Origin: Candidatus Cloacimonadota bacterium
GTDB lineage: Bacteria > Cloacimonadota > Cloacimonadia > Cloacimonadales > WRIO01
Reading direction: 5' to 3'
Length of the DNA: 8,702 nucleotides
NCBI GenBank assembly: GCA_023230175.1
Contig: JALNXV010000135.1
Span: 1-8,702 of the forward strand
The translations under genes were made by a program, and so were the position numbers. Under the pieces are notes generated by a model, which saw only the letters and a program-made list of their open reading frames with translations, was not told the DNA's origin and searched no databases. This document shows positions 1 to 6,615 of this stretch, one piece after another. Each line of letters starts with the position of its first letter. Position 1 is the stretch's first letter.

Positions 1-1318
1 AGATATCTTGCAAAAGAGTAGTTCCCCATTCTGCTTTTATGATTGTTCCCGGTAGTGAATAAACTTGACCGGAGATTGAGAAAGTTTGTATATCAGCAGT
101 AAAATCTCTATTGATATCTTGGTTTATACCATTAATAAGATAATTGCCGGGAGTAAAATTAAACCCTGTTTTTTGGGGAATTACTAAGAAACTTTCATTT
201 GTTTGATATATTGTATGGCTGTAAAAGCCATTATTATCTGTTGAAGTATTTCCTGAATTTCCAAATGAAACATTTACATTAGTTAGTCCAATATTATTAT
301 GTGTTATAAATCCTGAAATGATATATTGGGGGAGAGCTGTTGCGGTGAAGTTTTGAGTTTGATTTGATACGATATCTTGATATTGATGATTGCTTGGATT
401 AAAAGAATAACCCGTTTTCTCAGGATAAAAAGAGATGTCAGTACCATAATTTACTTCAAATGAATAAAATCCGGTATTATCTGTAGTCGCTAAAGTATTA
501 GCCTCTGACTTGATTAAAACGTCTTCTAAAATTTCAAACGAATCTGTTGTAATATGTCCGCTAATGTTAAATATTATAGGGTCAGCAGAAAAGTTTATGA
601 TTGTATTTTCCTGAATATTGTTTATATATTCATTTGTGGGGTTAAAGTTATATCCTTCTTTTTCAGGAATTAAAATGATGTTATCATTATAAATAATGTT
701 ACTGATTTCATAGTAACCTTGGGAGTTTGATATAATGTTTTGTGGTAAATTACTTATATTACTTTGAATATTGATAGTGACATTATCAATATCTGTTGTA
801 CCTGTAATGGAAAAGGTTTGGATTTCTCCTGTAAAGTTTTGAGTAATATTGTTTTGCACATTTGTAAATGATATAGTTTGTGGAGAGAAGTTGTAACCTT
901 CTTTTTGTGGTGTTATTGTGATATTATTATTTTGAATGACAGAAATAGAATAAAATCCATTTGAATCTGTAGTAGTATTTGCTATAGAAACATTTACTAT
1001 CGGAGTGTTGTCAGTGCTTGTTATAATCCCTGATATCGTGTAAGTTGGTAAAGGATCAGCAGTAAAGTTAGCAACGATGTCATTTTGTATGTTGTTGTAA
1101 GTGACATTTGAAGGATTCAATGTATAAGCTGTAGAATAAGCATAATAGTTGATATTGCTTTCGGGATTTATATCAGGAATAACATAATAGCCGTCTGAAT
1201 TAGTTTTAAATGGTTTATAAAGTGAGAAATTTATCGGAGGAGTTAAACTAATGATGTTTATTGAAATATTTTCTAAGCCAATTTGATTTTCTGTAGCTGT
1301 ACCTGAAATAGTATAATT
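1..1318 (-). repeat. Array of diverged protein-level repeats inside the surface protein gene
   Basis: Six successive repeat units are readable in the translation. Unit 1 covers residues 135-225, unit 2 226-301 (bases 1045-818), unit 3 302-382 (817-575), unit 4 383-464 (574-329), unit 5 465-545 (328-86) and unit 6 is cut by the window edge. The shared signature is the ISG opening, the DxxGFY turn, the PxKxGYxFxP motif and an NFTA-like end. The units are too diverged for simple DNA-level tandem repetition, so this is an old duplication series rather than a recent expansion. Confidence 0.8.
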
Positions 1319-1720
1319 TCTAATATTAAAATTTATGATTATAGGACTTGAGGCAGTCCCTATTGATGAGCCTGGATTAGAGGTTATTGCGTATTGCGTT
1401 GAATAAACCGCTTGCTCTCCTCTTCTCCATAGTTTAAAATGAACATTTTCGTCTGCCTGATTAGATTGAATAATAAAGGTTTTGCCTACTCCTCCAATAT
1501 TCTCGGGATATGCTGATAATGCGACTTTAGCCCTTATCTCATTATCTACATAAGCTATTAAAATATCATTTATAGAAGCATTTTGACCATTTACTTGAAC
1601 CTTAAGAGAAATTGTTGTTCCTCCAAAGTATAACACCGCTTGACCAAATGGATCAGCAACAATGCCAAGCATTAAATTGACCTGTATAAATATGTATAAT
1701 ATTAAAATCAACTTTTTCAT
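1..1720 (-). CDS. Secreted/surface protein with carboxypeptidase-regulatory-like beta repeats (C-terminus beyond window)
   Basis: This open frame has no stop down to base 2, so 573 codons are visible and the C-terminus lies off the left edge. It starts at ATG 1720, with AGGAG about 10 bases upstream. Residues 1-22 form a Sec signal peptide (MKK, then a hydrophobic stretch, then VADP). Residues 23-130 are a small beta-rich domain (VQVNGQNASINDILIAYVDN, later FKLWRRGEQ), a style I associate with surface proteins of Cloacimonadota-like bacteria. From residue 135, repeats of about 76-91 residues follow. Each opens with (T/S/N/I)I(S/T)G, has a central D-x-x-G-(F/Y)-Y turn, then a P-x-K-x-G-(Y/F)-x-F-x-P motif, and usually closes near NFTA or NFSA. 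Five are complete and a sixth begins. The fold matches carboxypeptidase regulatory-like or Ig-like repeats of adhesins and S-layer-type proteins. Exported structural or adhesive function is inferred. It lies 59 bp behind flhB with no terminator between, so it may be co-transcribed. Confidence 0.85.
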   Translation of the reverse strand, partial: MKKLILILYIFIQVNLMLGIVADPFGQAVLYFGGTTISLKVQVNGQNASINDILIAYVDNEIRAKVALSAYPENIGGVGKTFIIQSNQADENVHFKLWRRGEQAVYSTQYAITSNPGSSIGTASSPIIINFNIRNYTISGTATENQIGLENISINIISLTPPINFSLYKPFKTNSDGYYVIPDINPESNINYYAYSTAYTLNPSNVTYNNIQNDIVANFTADPLPTYTISGIITSTDNTPIVNVSIANTTTDSNGFYSISVIQNNNITITPQKEGYNFSPQTISFTNVQNNITQNFTGEIQTFSITGTTDIDNVTINIQSNISNLPQNIISNSQGYYEISNIIYNDNIILIPEKEGYNFNPTNEYINNIQENTIINFSADPIIFNISGHITTDSFEILEDVLIKSEANTLATTDNTGFYSFEVNYGTDISFYPEKTGYSFNPSNHQYQDIVSNQTQNFTATALPQYIISGFITHNNIGLTNVNVSFGNSGNTSTDNNGFYSHTIYQTNESFLVIPQKTGFNFTPGNYLINGINQDINRDFTADIQTFSISGQVYSLPGTIIKAEWGTTLLQDI

Positions 1721-1779
1721 TATTCTTCTACTCCTACATAATAATATATCGTAATAATTCTTAAAAACATTAATTATAT

Positions 1780-2835
1780 TTAGATATGCTTATTTTTTAC
1801 TTTATATACTTGTGCTAAGATTTCTGCTACTGCAGCATAAAATTGGACATCAATTGGTTTACCGATATTGCTGTTTTTATATAATAATCTTGCTAAAGGC
1901 TTGTCTTCTATGATGGGGATGTCATTATCTCTTGCAAGTTGTTTAATTTTTTCTGCTATGAGTCTTTTACCTTTTGCTACAACTATGGGAGCTTCGCTGA
2001 TTTTTAAATCATATTTAATTGCTACTGCGAGATGTATCGGGTTTGTTATAACTACATCAGCCTCAGGAATCTCCTTCATCATTCGTTTCATTGATTCTTC
2101 CATCATTGTTTTTAAGATTTTTCTTTTTACTTGAGGATCACCTTCCATTTGTTTGAATTCATCTTTAACTTCTGATTTTGTCATTTTGAGTTTTTTCCTG
2201 TGGTTAAATTTAGTCCAAACAAAGTCTATAACAGCAAAGAATGCATAAAAAATTAGTAAACTGATAATTATTCTTACTACTAAGTTAATTAAAAAAAGAT
2301 AGATAGATACGATATTAAGATTCACCAGACCTAACATATCGTTTAAAAATTTTCTTAAAGTCATCCATGTTAGTAAGGCTAAAATAATTAATTTCACATT
2401 ACCTTTGACAAGTTTTTTTAAGCCGTCCGGTGAAAAAATTTCTTTTAATCCTTTGAAATTGAAGACGTCAAATTTTGGTTTAATATTTTCAAATGTTACT
2501 AACCATCCTACTTGTAGTAACATAGATACTAAACCGGATATAATTAGTAAAGTACTAATAGGGAGTAATATAATCCAAAAGTTATATAAAAATTTAATAT
2601 ATACATTTTGAAGATTAGGTATTGATAATTCTGTATTTAATGAATTGAAAGAATATATATAGAAATCTTTGAGAATAGCAACTATATAAGGCCCGCCAAT
2701 TTTAATGATAATTAAAAACATTAAAAGAAATATAGCTGTGTCAACTTCACTGCTTCTTGGAACATCACCTTTTTTTCGAGCTTGATTTAGCCTTTTCCCG
2801 GTGGGTTCTTCGGTTTTTTCGCTATCATCAGCCAT
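1780..2835 (-). CDS. flhB: Flagellar type III export apparatus protein FlhB
   Basis: FlhB sits in the inner membrane at the flagellar export gate; its cytoplasmic domain switches substrate from rod/hook to filament proteins. The 351-residue length is normal. The N-terminus carries the family signature EKTEEPTGKRLNQARKKGDV. Four hydrophobic segments lie near residues 32-54, 82-112, 147-164 and 175-207. The linker MTKSEVKDEFKQMEGDP (218-234) and the cytoplasmic domain with IKYD and ARLLYKNSNIGKPI follow. The autocleavage motif, normally Asn-Pro-Thr-His, reads NPIH at residues 265-268; the cleaved Asn-Pro pair and the His are kept. The start ATG at 2835 has an AGGT ribosome site overlapping the stop of the transglycosylase gene, 7 bp away, which implies translational coupling. 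The usual partners fliR and flhA are not adjacent. The signature favours FlhB over a virulence-type YscU homologue. Confidence 0.94.
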   Translation of the reverse strand: MADDSEKTEEPTGKRLNQARKKGDVPRSSEVDTAIFLLMFLIIIKIGGPYIVAILKDFYIYSFNSLNTELSIPNLQNVYIKFLYNFWIILLPISTLLIISGLVSMLLQVGWLVTFENIKPKFDVFNFKGLKEIFSPDGLKKLVKGNVKLIILALLTWMTLRKFLNDMLGLVNLNIVSIYLFLINLVVRIIISLLIFYAFFAVIDFVWTKFNHRKKLKMTKSEVKDEFKQMEGDPQVKRKILKTMMEESMKRMMKEIPEADVVITNPIHLAVAIKYDLKISEAPIVVAKGKRLIAEKIKQLARDNDIPIIEDKPLARLLYKNSNIGKPIDVQFYAAVAEILAQVYKVKNKHI

Positions 2836-2842
2836 ATTTTAC

Positions 2843-3328
2843 CTAATTAAGTATTTTTCCGATAAATTGATAAGTCTCGTTGATATCTTTAAATAAATAA
2901 CGATAATCTGTGTTGCTGTTTATGGATATTTTATTTTGAGCTAAGACTTTGTCAACATTTGTTTCGCCCCAATTATAGGCAGCTAATATTATACTATTAT
3001 TGCTATTATATCTTGATTGTAAGTATAGCATATATCTTGCCGAGATATCAAGGTTTTTCCAAGGCAAAAATAATTCCCACTTTTTAATGTCTTTGTCAAT
3101 ATATTTAGCTGTTAGGTATTTAACTTGTCCAAGCCCAATTGCCTCCTTTTTTGAGACGATGAAACATCGAAAGTAGCTTTCAGTTTTGATTTGGTTGTAA
3201 AATAATTTAGGATTTATTTTATGTTTTTTGGCATAATGATAGGTTAATACTTTACTTGTTACAGGGTTAAAGCTAAGCATTATACAAGTTAAGATAATAA
3301 ACTGAAGTATTATTAAAAACTTTTTCAT
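2843..3328 (-). CDS. Small SLT-type lytic transglycosylase
   Basis: This is a 161-residue exported enzyme of the soluble lytic transglycosylase (goose-lysozyme-like) fold, which cleaves peptidoglycan glycan strands with formation of 1,6-anhydromuramic acid. Residues 1-26 form a signal peptide or N-terminal anchor. Catalytic-domain landmarks are in order: NPKLFYNQIKTES with the presumed catalytic Glu50, GLGQV at 65-69 (the family's GLMQ motif), LDISARYM at 93-100, and AAYNWG at 116-121. It is little more than the bare catalytic domain. Its ATG overlaps the TGA of the upstream TPR gene by 4 bp (ATGA), and its TAG lies 7 bp from the flhB start, so the three genes should be co-expressed. The context suggests a wall-remodelling role during flagellar assembly, comparable with dedicated flagellar muramidases such as FlgJ or SltF. 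That specialisation is inferred. Confidence 0.88.
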   Translation of the reverse strand: MKKFLIILQFIILTCIMLSFNPVTSKVLTYHYAKKHKINPKLFYNQIKTESYFRCFIVSKKEAIGLGQVKYLTAKYIDKDIKKWELFLPWKNLDISARYMLYLQSRYNSNNSIILAAYNWGETNVDKVLAQNKISINSNTDYRYLFKDINETYQFIGKILN

Positions 3329-3978
3329 TTCTTGTATTTTGTTTTGATAAATTGTAATTGTTTTTTGTATGTGATATTTTCAGGAGATAATCTTACTGCA
3401 TTTTCAAAGTATATTTCTAATTGATTTTTTGGCTTTCTTGCAGTTAATAAGATTATGCCTGCAAAATAGTGATAAGAAGCATTATCTGTGTTTAGTTCAA
3501 TAGCTTTTAAGATGTTTTCATAAGCCAAATCATAATTTTTATTATCATATTCATCCCTGGCATTAAAATAATATTCTTTACTTTCAGCATATTTTTCTCT
3601 GAGAATTGGATCATTACTTATGCTCAGGAATTTATTTAAAGTATGGTTGTTTGTAATTTTTTGAGAAAGCATATTAAGGATATCTTCAGCTTTTTCCCAT
3701 TCACGAGTAATTAAATAGCATTCTGTTAATGATAGAAGAGTTAATTTCTCTTCAGGAAGTTTTTCTAATACTTTTTCAAAATAGGTAATAGCATATTTAT
3801 AATTTCTATGGCTCATAAAACAAATTGCTATGCAATAATAACTTTCGTAAGATTCTTTATGCATAAGTGCTTTTTCAAAATGAAATCGAGCTTTTTTTAT
3901 TAGATTTCTTTGAAGTAATTTAACTCCTCTAATTTGATGATATTTATTCCAAAATGTATTATAATATTCTTTAATCAT
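3325..3978 (-). CDS. TPR-repeat protein, first gene of the flhB operon
   Basis: The protein has 217 residues, with no signal peptide and no membrane segment, so it is probably cytoplasmic. It is almost entirely helical with about five tetratricopeptide repeats, roughly at residues 13-46, 45-78, 79-112, 132-165 and 166-201. Good examples are YKYAITYFEKVLEKLPE and YDLAYENILKAIELNTDN, with the small residue and terminal Pro or Asn expected for the motif. TPR domains are protein-docking scaffolds, so the partner cannot be named from sequence. The start ATG at 3978 has GGAGA seven bases upstream and a sigma70-like promoter just beyond. The TGA stop overlaps the ATG of the lytic transglycosylase gene. 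Being first in a transcript with a wall hydrolase and flhB, it may be an assembly or chaperone factor for export machinery; this is inference. Its use of TGA as a stop bears on the broken CPBP gene. Confidence 0.82.
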   Translation of the reverse strand: MIKEYYNTFWNKYHQIRGVKLLQRNLIKKARFHFEKALMHKESYESYYCIAICFMSHRNYKYAITYFEKVLEKLPEEKLTLLSLTECYLITREWEKAEDILNMLSQKITNNHTLNKFLSISNDPILREKYAESKEYYFNARDEYDNKNYDLAYENILKAIELNTDNASYHYFAGIILLTARKPKNQLEIYFENAVRLSPENITYKKQLQFIKTKYKK

Positions 3979-3997
3979 AAGTAAATCTCCTTATTTT

Positions 3998-4027
3998 ATA
4001 TTAATTATTTATTTGTTTTGTTGTCAA
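3998..4027 (-). promoter_or_regulatory. Sigma70-like promoter for the TPR-transglycosylase-flhB transcript
   Basis: Read on the minus strand, a perfect TTGACA -35 (bases 4022-4027) is followed after 18 bases by TAATAT (3998-4003, 4 of 6 matches to TATAAT). The predicted start site would lie just ahead of the GGAGA ribosome site, giving an unusually short leader. No sigma28- or sigma54-type flagellar promoter is evident there. Confidence 0.5.
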
Positions 4028-4068
4028 GTAAAATTAGATACCTGTTTAATCATAATGAATATTGATAG

Positions 4069-4230
4069 AGACTGTTGAATAGCTATGTTGTTAAGTGTAT
4101 TGTGTGTACTTTTCTGTTGGCTGTTGTTGTGAGAGCATCTTTTCTTGATTTAATATTATCATAACTATAAGAATGACAATAAATAATACTTTTGTTGAAG
4201 TGAATCTTGTAGACTAATATTTCATATTAA
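4069..4230 (-). repeat. Decayed inverted copy of the ~130-bp MITE-like element (copy A)
   Basis: The 321-base gap between the divergent genes has no coding frame of note. It begins with AGACTGTTGAATA and contains GTTGTTGTGAGAGCATC, close to the GTTGTTGTGTGAGCATC of the reverse complement of the 8569-8698 element. Further on, AATCTTGTAGA matches its AAGCTTGTAGA. About 30 extra bases sit near the start, and the far terminal repeat is no longer clear. The assignment rests on the order of these matching blocks and is tentative. Confidence 0.4.
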
Positions 4231-4252
4231 TCATAAGTTTTGATTTTTTTTC

Positions 4253-4280
4253 TTGACTTGTTTAAATATCTTAGTATAAT
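4253..4280 (+). promoter_or_regulatory. Sigma70-like promoter of the amrB-amrA operon
   Basis: TTGACT (4253-4258) lies 16 bases before a perfect TATAAT (4275-4280). The start site would fall about 13 bases before the ATG, with the GGAGG ribosome site at 4291-4295 in between. The strong -10 and short leader suggest constitutive expression with little room for leader-based control. Confidence 0.7.
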
Positions 4281-4299
4281 CAAAAATTAAGGAGGGCTA

Positions 4300-5130
4300 A
4301 TGATAAAACAAACTGTTGTTGCCGGAAGTTTTTATCCAAATGATGAAACTGAATTGTTAAAAATATTTGATAATTATTTCAATCAGATTAATATCGAAAA
4401 TTTTTTAAAAGATTTTGATATTGATAGTTTAGTGGGTGTTATTGTTCCTCATGCAGGATATATATATTCAGGGAGAACAGCAGCTTATGCTTATAAATTG
4501 ATGCAAAATAAAGATTTTGAGAGTGTGGTAATTATTGCTCCAAGTCATTATTCGGGATTCTTTGATTTTTCTATTGGTGATTACACTCAGTATGAGACTC
4601 CTTTAGGTAATTTAAATGTGAATCAAGATATTGTTAAAAAACTTTTAACTTATGATAAGTTTTGCTTTTCTGAGCTTGCTGAAAAACGGGAACATTCATT
4701 GGAGATTCAACTGCCATTTTTAAAGTATATTAAGCCAAATGTTAATATTATCCCGATAATTGTGGGTAATCAGAATTATGAGAATTCTTTGTATTTATCT
4801 AAAGTATTAAATGACGTATTGGATGATAAGACGATGATTATAGTAAGCAGTGACTTATCTCATTTTTATAAGGCGGATGTTGCTGAGAAACTTGATAGAA
4901 AATTTATTGAATTAGTGCAGTTAAAACAGGTTAAAGATTTATGGGATAATTTAATAAATCATAATACAGAAGCTTGTGGATTCGGCGGGGTTTTGACGTT
5001 ATTAGAGTTTGTTAGATTAAGATATAACGATTTTATTGTAGAAAAATTAAATTATACTCATTCGGGTTATATTTCTAATGATTTTTATCAAGTTGTTGGA
5101 TATTATAGCGGTGCATTTTTTATAAGATAG
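4300..5130 (+). CDS. amrB: MEMO-like protein (AmmeMemoRadiSam system protein B)
   Basis: This 276-residue protein is of the MEMO family, related in fold to class III extradiol (LigB-type) dioxygenases; its reaction is not established. The opening VAGSFYPND is the family hallmark. Putative metal-site residues are visible: His51 in VPHAGYIYSG, His83 in APSHYSG, and Cys226 in NTEACGFGG, which appear to correspond to the iron-binding His49, His81 and Cys244 of human MEMO1. Also present are EHSLEIQLPFL (131-141) and SSDLSHF (183-189). There is no signal peptide, so it is cytoplasmic. The ATG at 4300 has GGAGG with proper spacing and its own promoter. The stop TAG overlaps the AGGAG ribosome site of the AMMECR1 gene 10 bp on, so the pair forms one transcript. 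In prokaryotes these two families often occur with a radical-SAM protein, which is missing here. Confidence 0.93.
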   Translation: MIKQTVVAGSFYPNDETELLKIFDNYFNQINIENFLKDFDIDSLVGVIVPHAGYIYSGRTAAYAYKLMQNKDFESVVIIAPSHYSGFFDFSIGDYTQYETPLGNLNVNQDIVKKLLTYDKFCFSELAEKREHSLEIQLPFLKYIKPNVNIIPIIVGNQNYENSLYLSKVLNDVLDDKTMIIVSSDLSHFYKADVAEKLDRKFIELVQLKQVKDLWDNLINHNTEACGFGGVLTLLEFVRLRYNDFIVEKLNYTHSGYISNDFYQVVGYYSGAFFIR

Positions 5131-5140
5131 GAGTTAATAT

Positions 5141-5686
5141 ATGTTATCGACAGATGCTAAAAAATTAGTATTTCTGATAGTAAGACAGACTATAGAAAGT
5201 AGATTTGACCATAGAATTAAACCTTTAGAATGTCCTCCTGATGAAGTTTTTAGCCGGAGTCTTGGATTGTTTGTGACTATCAATAAACATAATAATTTGA
5301 GAGGATGCGTTGGTTATGTCAAACCTTATAAACCTTTGTATTATGCTTTAATTGATTTAGCCTCAACTGCTGCTTTTAATGATAATAGATTTAATCCTGT
5401 GCAGGAATCTGAATTAAAAGACTTAAGGTTTGAAATATCTTTATTAAGCCCCCTAATTTCTGTAAAAGAAATTGAAGAGATTGTTGTAGGTCGTGATGGT
5501 CTGATGATTGAACATCCATGGGGCTCAGGGTTATTATTACCTCAAGTAGCGGCTAAGTATAATTGGACAAAAGAACAATTTTTAAAGGAAACTTGTCATA
5601 AGGCTTGTTTAGATGCAAATTGTTGGAAACAACATAATACGAAAATTTACAGATTTGAAGCTGAAATCTTTAGTGAAGATGATTGA
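5141..5686 (+). CDS. amrA: AMMECR1-domain protein (AmmeMemoRadiSam system protein A)
   Basis: This 181-residue single-domain AMMECR1 protein has the normal length for stand-alone bacterial and archaeal members. The nearly invariant LRGCVG motif is at residues 53-58, a proposed active or binding site with Cys56. Other family landmarks are AAFNDNRFNP (77-86), FEISLLSP (97-104), LLLPQVAAKYNWTKEQFL (131-148) and the Cys-containing segment TCHKACLD (151-158). There is no signal peptide. The ATG at 5141 is preceded by AGGAG at 5129-5133, which includes the stop of the MEMO gene, so translation is probably coupled. The biochemical role is unknown; the family is repeatedly linked to MEMO and to a radical-SAM enzyme, suggesting a modification or redox pathway. 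The stop is TGA, and the protein ends where the family usually ends, so TGA is read as stop here. Confidence 0.93.
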   Translation: MLSTDAKKLVFLIVRQTIESRFDHRIKPLECPPDEVFSRSLGLFVTINKHNNLRGCVGYVKPYKPLYYALIDLASTAAFNDNRFNPVQESELKDLRFEISLLSPLISVKEIEEIVVGRDGLMIEHPWGSGLLLPQVAAKYNWTKEQFLKETCHKACLDANCWKQHNTKIYRFEAEIFSEDD

Positions 5687-5812
5687 GTATTAAAAAATTT
5701 ATTCAAGATATTTGTCAGCTTTACGGAAGTTTATTGAGTTATATAACTAATTATGATACAAAATATTAGCTTGATACTGTAAAAATATTTTGATGTTTTC
5801 AAAAAAAATATA

Positions 5813-5842
5813 TTGACAAAAAAACTCGTTTTTGAGAAATAG
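5813..5842 (+). promoter_or_regulatory. Probable promoter of the tRNA cluster
   Basis: A perfect TTGACA (5813-5818) lies about 45 bases ahead of the first tRNA. The -10 is poor: AGAAAT or AAATAG at the expected spacing. The 178 bases between the AMMECR1 stop and the tRNA hold no other gene and no convincing terminator, so read-through from the operon upstream remains possible. Confidence 0.4.
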
Positions 5843-5864
5843 AAATCAAAGTTATTAAGTGTTT

Positions 5865-5939
5865 GCGGGAATAGCTCAGTGGTAGAGCGCTACCTTGCCA
5901 AGGTAGATGTCGCGGGTTCAAATCCCGTTTCCCGCTCCA
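5865..5939 (+). tRNA. tRNA-Gly (anticodon GCC)
   Basis: A complete 75-nt cloverleaf with encoded CCA. The acceptor GCGGGAA pairs with TTCCCGC, followed by discriminator T and CCA. The D arm contains AGCTCAGTGGTAGAGC, the anticodon arm is CTACC-TTGCCAA-GGTAG with anticodon GCC, and the T arm is CGGGTTCAAATCCCG. The start G is 26 bases past the end of the weak -10 region. It is the first of three closely spaced tRNAs, with a 4-base gap to the next, so they are cut from one precursor. Confidence 0.97.
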
Positions 5940-5943
5940 TTAA

Positions 5944-6017
5944 GGCGACATGGCCAAGTGGTAAGGCAAGGGTCTGCAAAATCCTCATCCTCGGTTCAAA
6001 TCCGAGTGTCGCCTCCA
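5944..6017 (+). tRNA. tRNA-Cys (anticodon GCA)
   Basis: A complete 74-nt tRNA with encoded CCA. The acceptor GGCGACA pairs with TGTCGCC. The discriminator is T, as expected for tRNA-Cys (U73). The anticodon arm is AGGGT-CTGCAAA-ATCCT with anticodon GCA, and the T arm is CTCGGTTCAAATCCGAG. It is the middle tRNA of the cluster. Confidence 0.97.
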
Positions 6018-6039
6018 CTTTATCAAGGAAAGCATTTTT

Positions 6040-6126
6040 GCCGGAGTGGTGGAATTGGTAGACACAAGGGACTTAAAATCCCTCGAGGTTCGCCTCGTGC
6101 CGGTTCAAGTCCGGCCTCTGGTACCA
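6040..6126 (+). tRNA. tRNA-Leu (anticodon UAA)
   Basis: An 87-nt class II tRNA with encoded CCA. The acceptor GCCGGAG pairs with CTCTGGT with two G-U wobble pairs (1-72 and 4-69), and the discriminator is A. The anticodon arm is AGGGA-CTTAAAA-TCCCT with anticodon TAA. The long variable arm CGAGGTTCGCCTCG confirms class II, and the T arm is GCCGGTTCAAGTCCGGC. It is last in the cluster and lies directly before an intrinsic terminator. Confidence 0.97.
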
Positions 6127-6133
6127 ATAAATT

Positions 6134-6159
6134 AGACTGCTTAGGCAGTCTTTTTTTTT
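6134..6159 (+). terminator. Rho-independent terminator of the tRNA cluster
   Basis: A perfect stem AGACTGC/GCAGTCT with loop TTAG is followed by an unbroken run of nine T (6151-6159). It starts 7 bases after the tRNA-Leu CCA end, so it closes the tRNA transcript. Confidence 0.92.
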
Positions 6160-6174
6160 GCCTAAAAGTTGTAA

Positions 6175-6305
6175 TTATGTTGAATAATTATGTTGTTTGA
6201 GCATTCCTGCTTGCATTAAAATCTCATTAAATATAAGAGTATTAATTAATAATCTTCTTGTAAGCTGTAAATCGGTAGAATATTAGCCAATATTATTCTA
6301 CAGCC
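6175..6305 (-). repeat. Inverted copy of the ~130-bp MITE-like element (copy B)
   Basis: This stretch, just downstream of the tRNA terminator, matches the reverse complement of the 8569-8698 element at both ends and in length. TGTTGAATAAT starts at 6178, and TTTGAGCATTCCTGCTTGCA parallels TGTGAGCATCCTTGCTTGCA. The far end ATTATTCTACAGCC (6292-6305) parallels ATTATTCAACAGTC. The first 44 aligned bases match at nearly all positions; the middle is diverged with small shifts. It also has its own internal inverted repeat, GTAGAATA...TATTCTAC (6277-6301). No coding frame is present. Confidence 0.7.
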
Positions 6306-6337
6306 TCAAAAAATTTATAAATTATTTTAAAAACTTA

Positions 6338-6364
6338 TTGACAATTAATATGAAATAGTATTAT
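6338..6364 (+). promoter_or_regulatory. Possible promoter upstream of the broken CPBP gene
   Basis: A perfect TTGACA (6338-6343) is followed after a rather short 15-base spacer by TATTAT (6359-6364). It starts about 33 bases beyond repeat copy B. About 240 bases of AT-rich leader, with no gene I can support, separate it from the likely ATG at 6616. Confidence 0.4.
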
Positions 6365-6615
6365 GTTACATAATAAGATATAAAGATAGTTAGCTAATTA
6401 AAAAATGAGTAGCATAAGCATTTAGTTTGTAATATATTAGTTTTCTGAAGTATCCGGACTTAATGTATAAATAATGAAAATAAAGATTTTTACATAATAG
6501 AATTATCATACAGTCATATATATATTGGAATAATTGAGTGTTTATTAATGATGAAAAGAGATTCAAGTTATTGAAAAATAATAATGTTTTTAGTGTGTTT
6601 AGAAAAGGTAAGGTA

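Noticed and set aside
1721..1779. Promoter or terminator between flhB and the surface protein gene
   Set aside because: TATTAT/TATATT boxes exist but no -35 at suitable spacing, and there is no stem with a T-run; not distinguishable from AT-rich background.
1868..2611. Short plus-strand frames at 1868-2134 and 2405-2611
   Set aside because: They lie wholly opposite the well-supported flhB gene and have no ribosome site or recognisable domain.
5879..6200. Two open frames on the plus strand across 5879-6061 and 5907-6200
   Set aside because: They run through the three tRNA genes and the terminator; the apparent peptides are translated tRNA sequence.
6538..6615. GTG-initiated extension of the first CPBP fragment
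   Set aside because: The extension has no ribosome site or family similarity; ATG 6616 has AAAGG at good spacing and starts the first hydrophobic segment.
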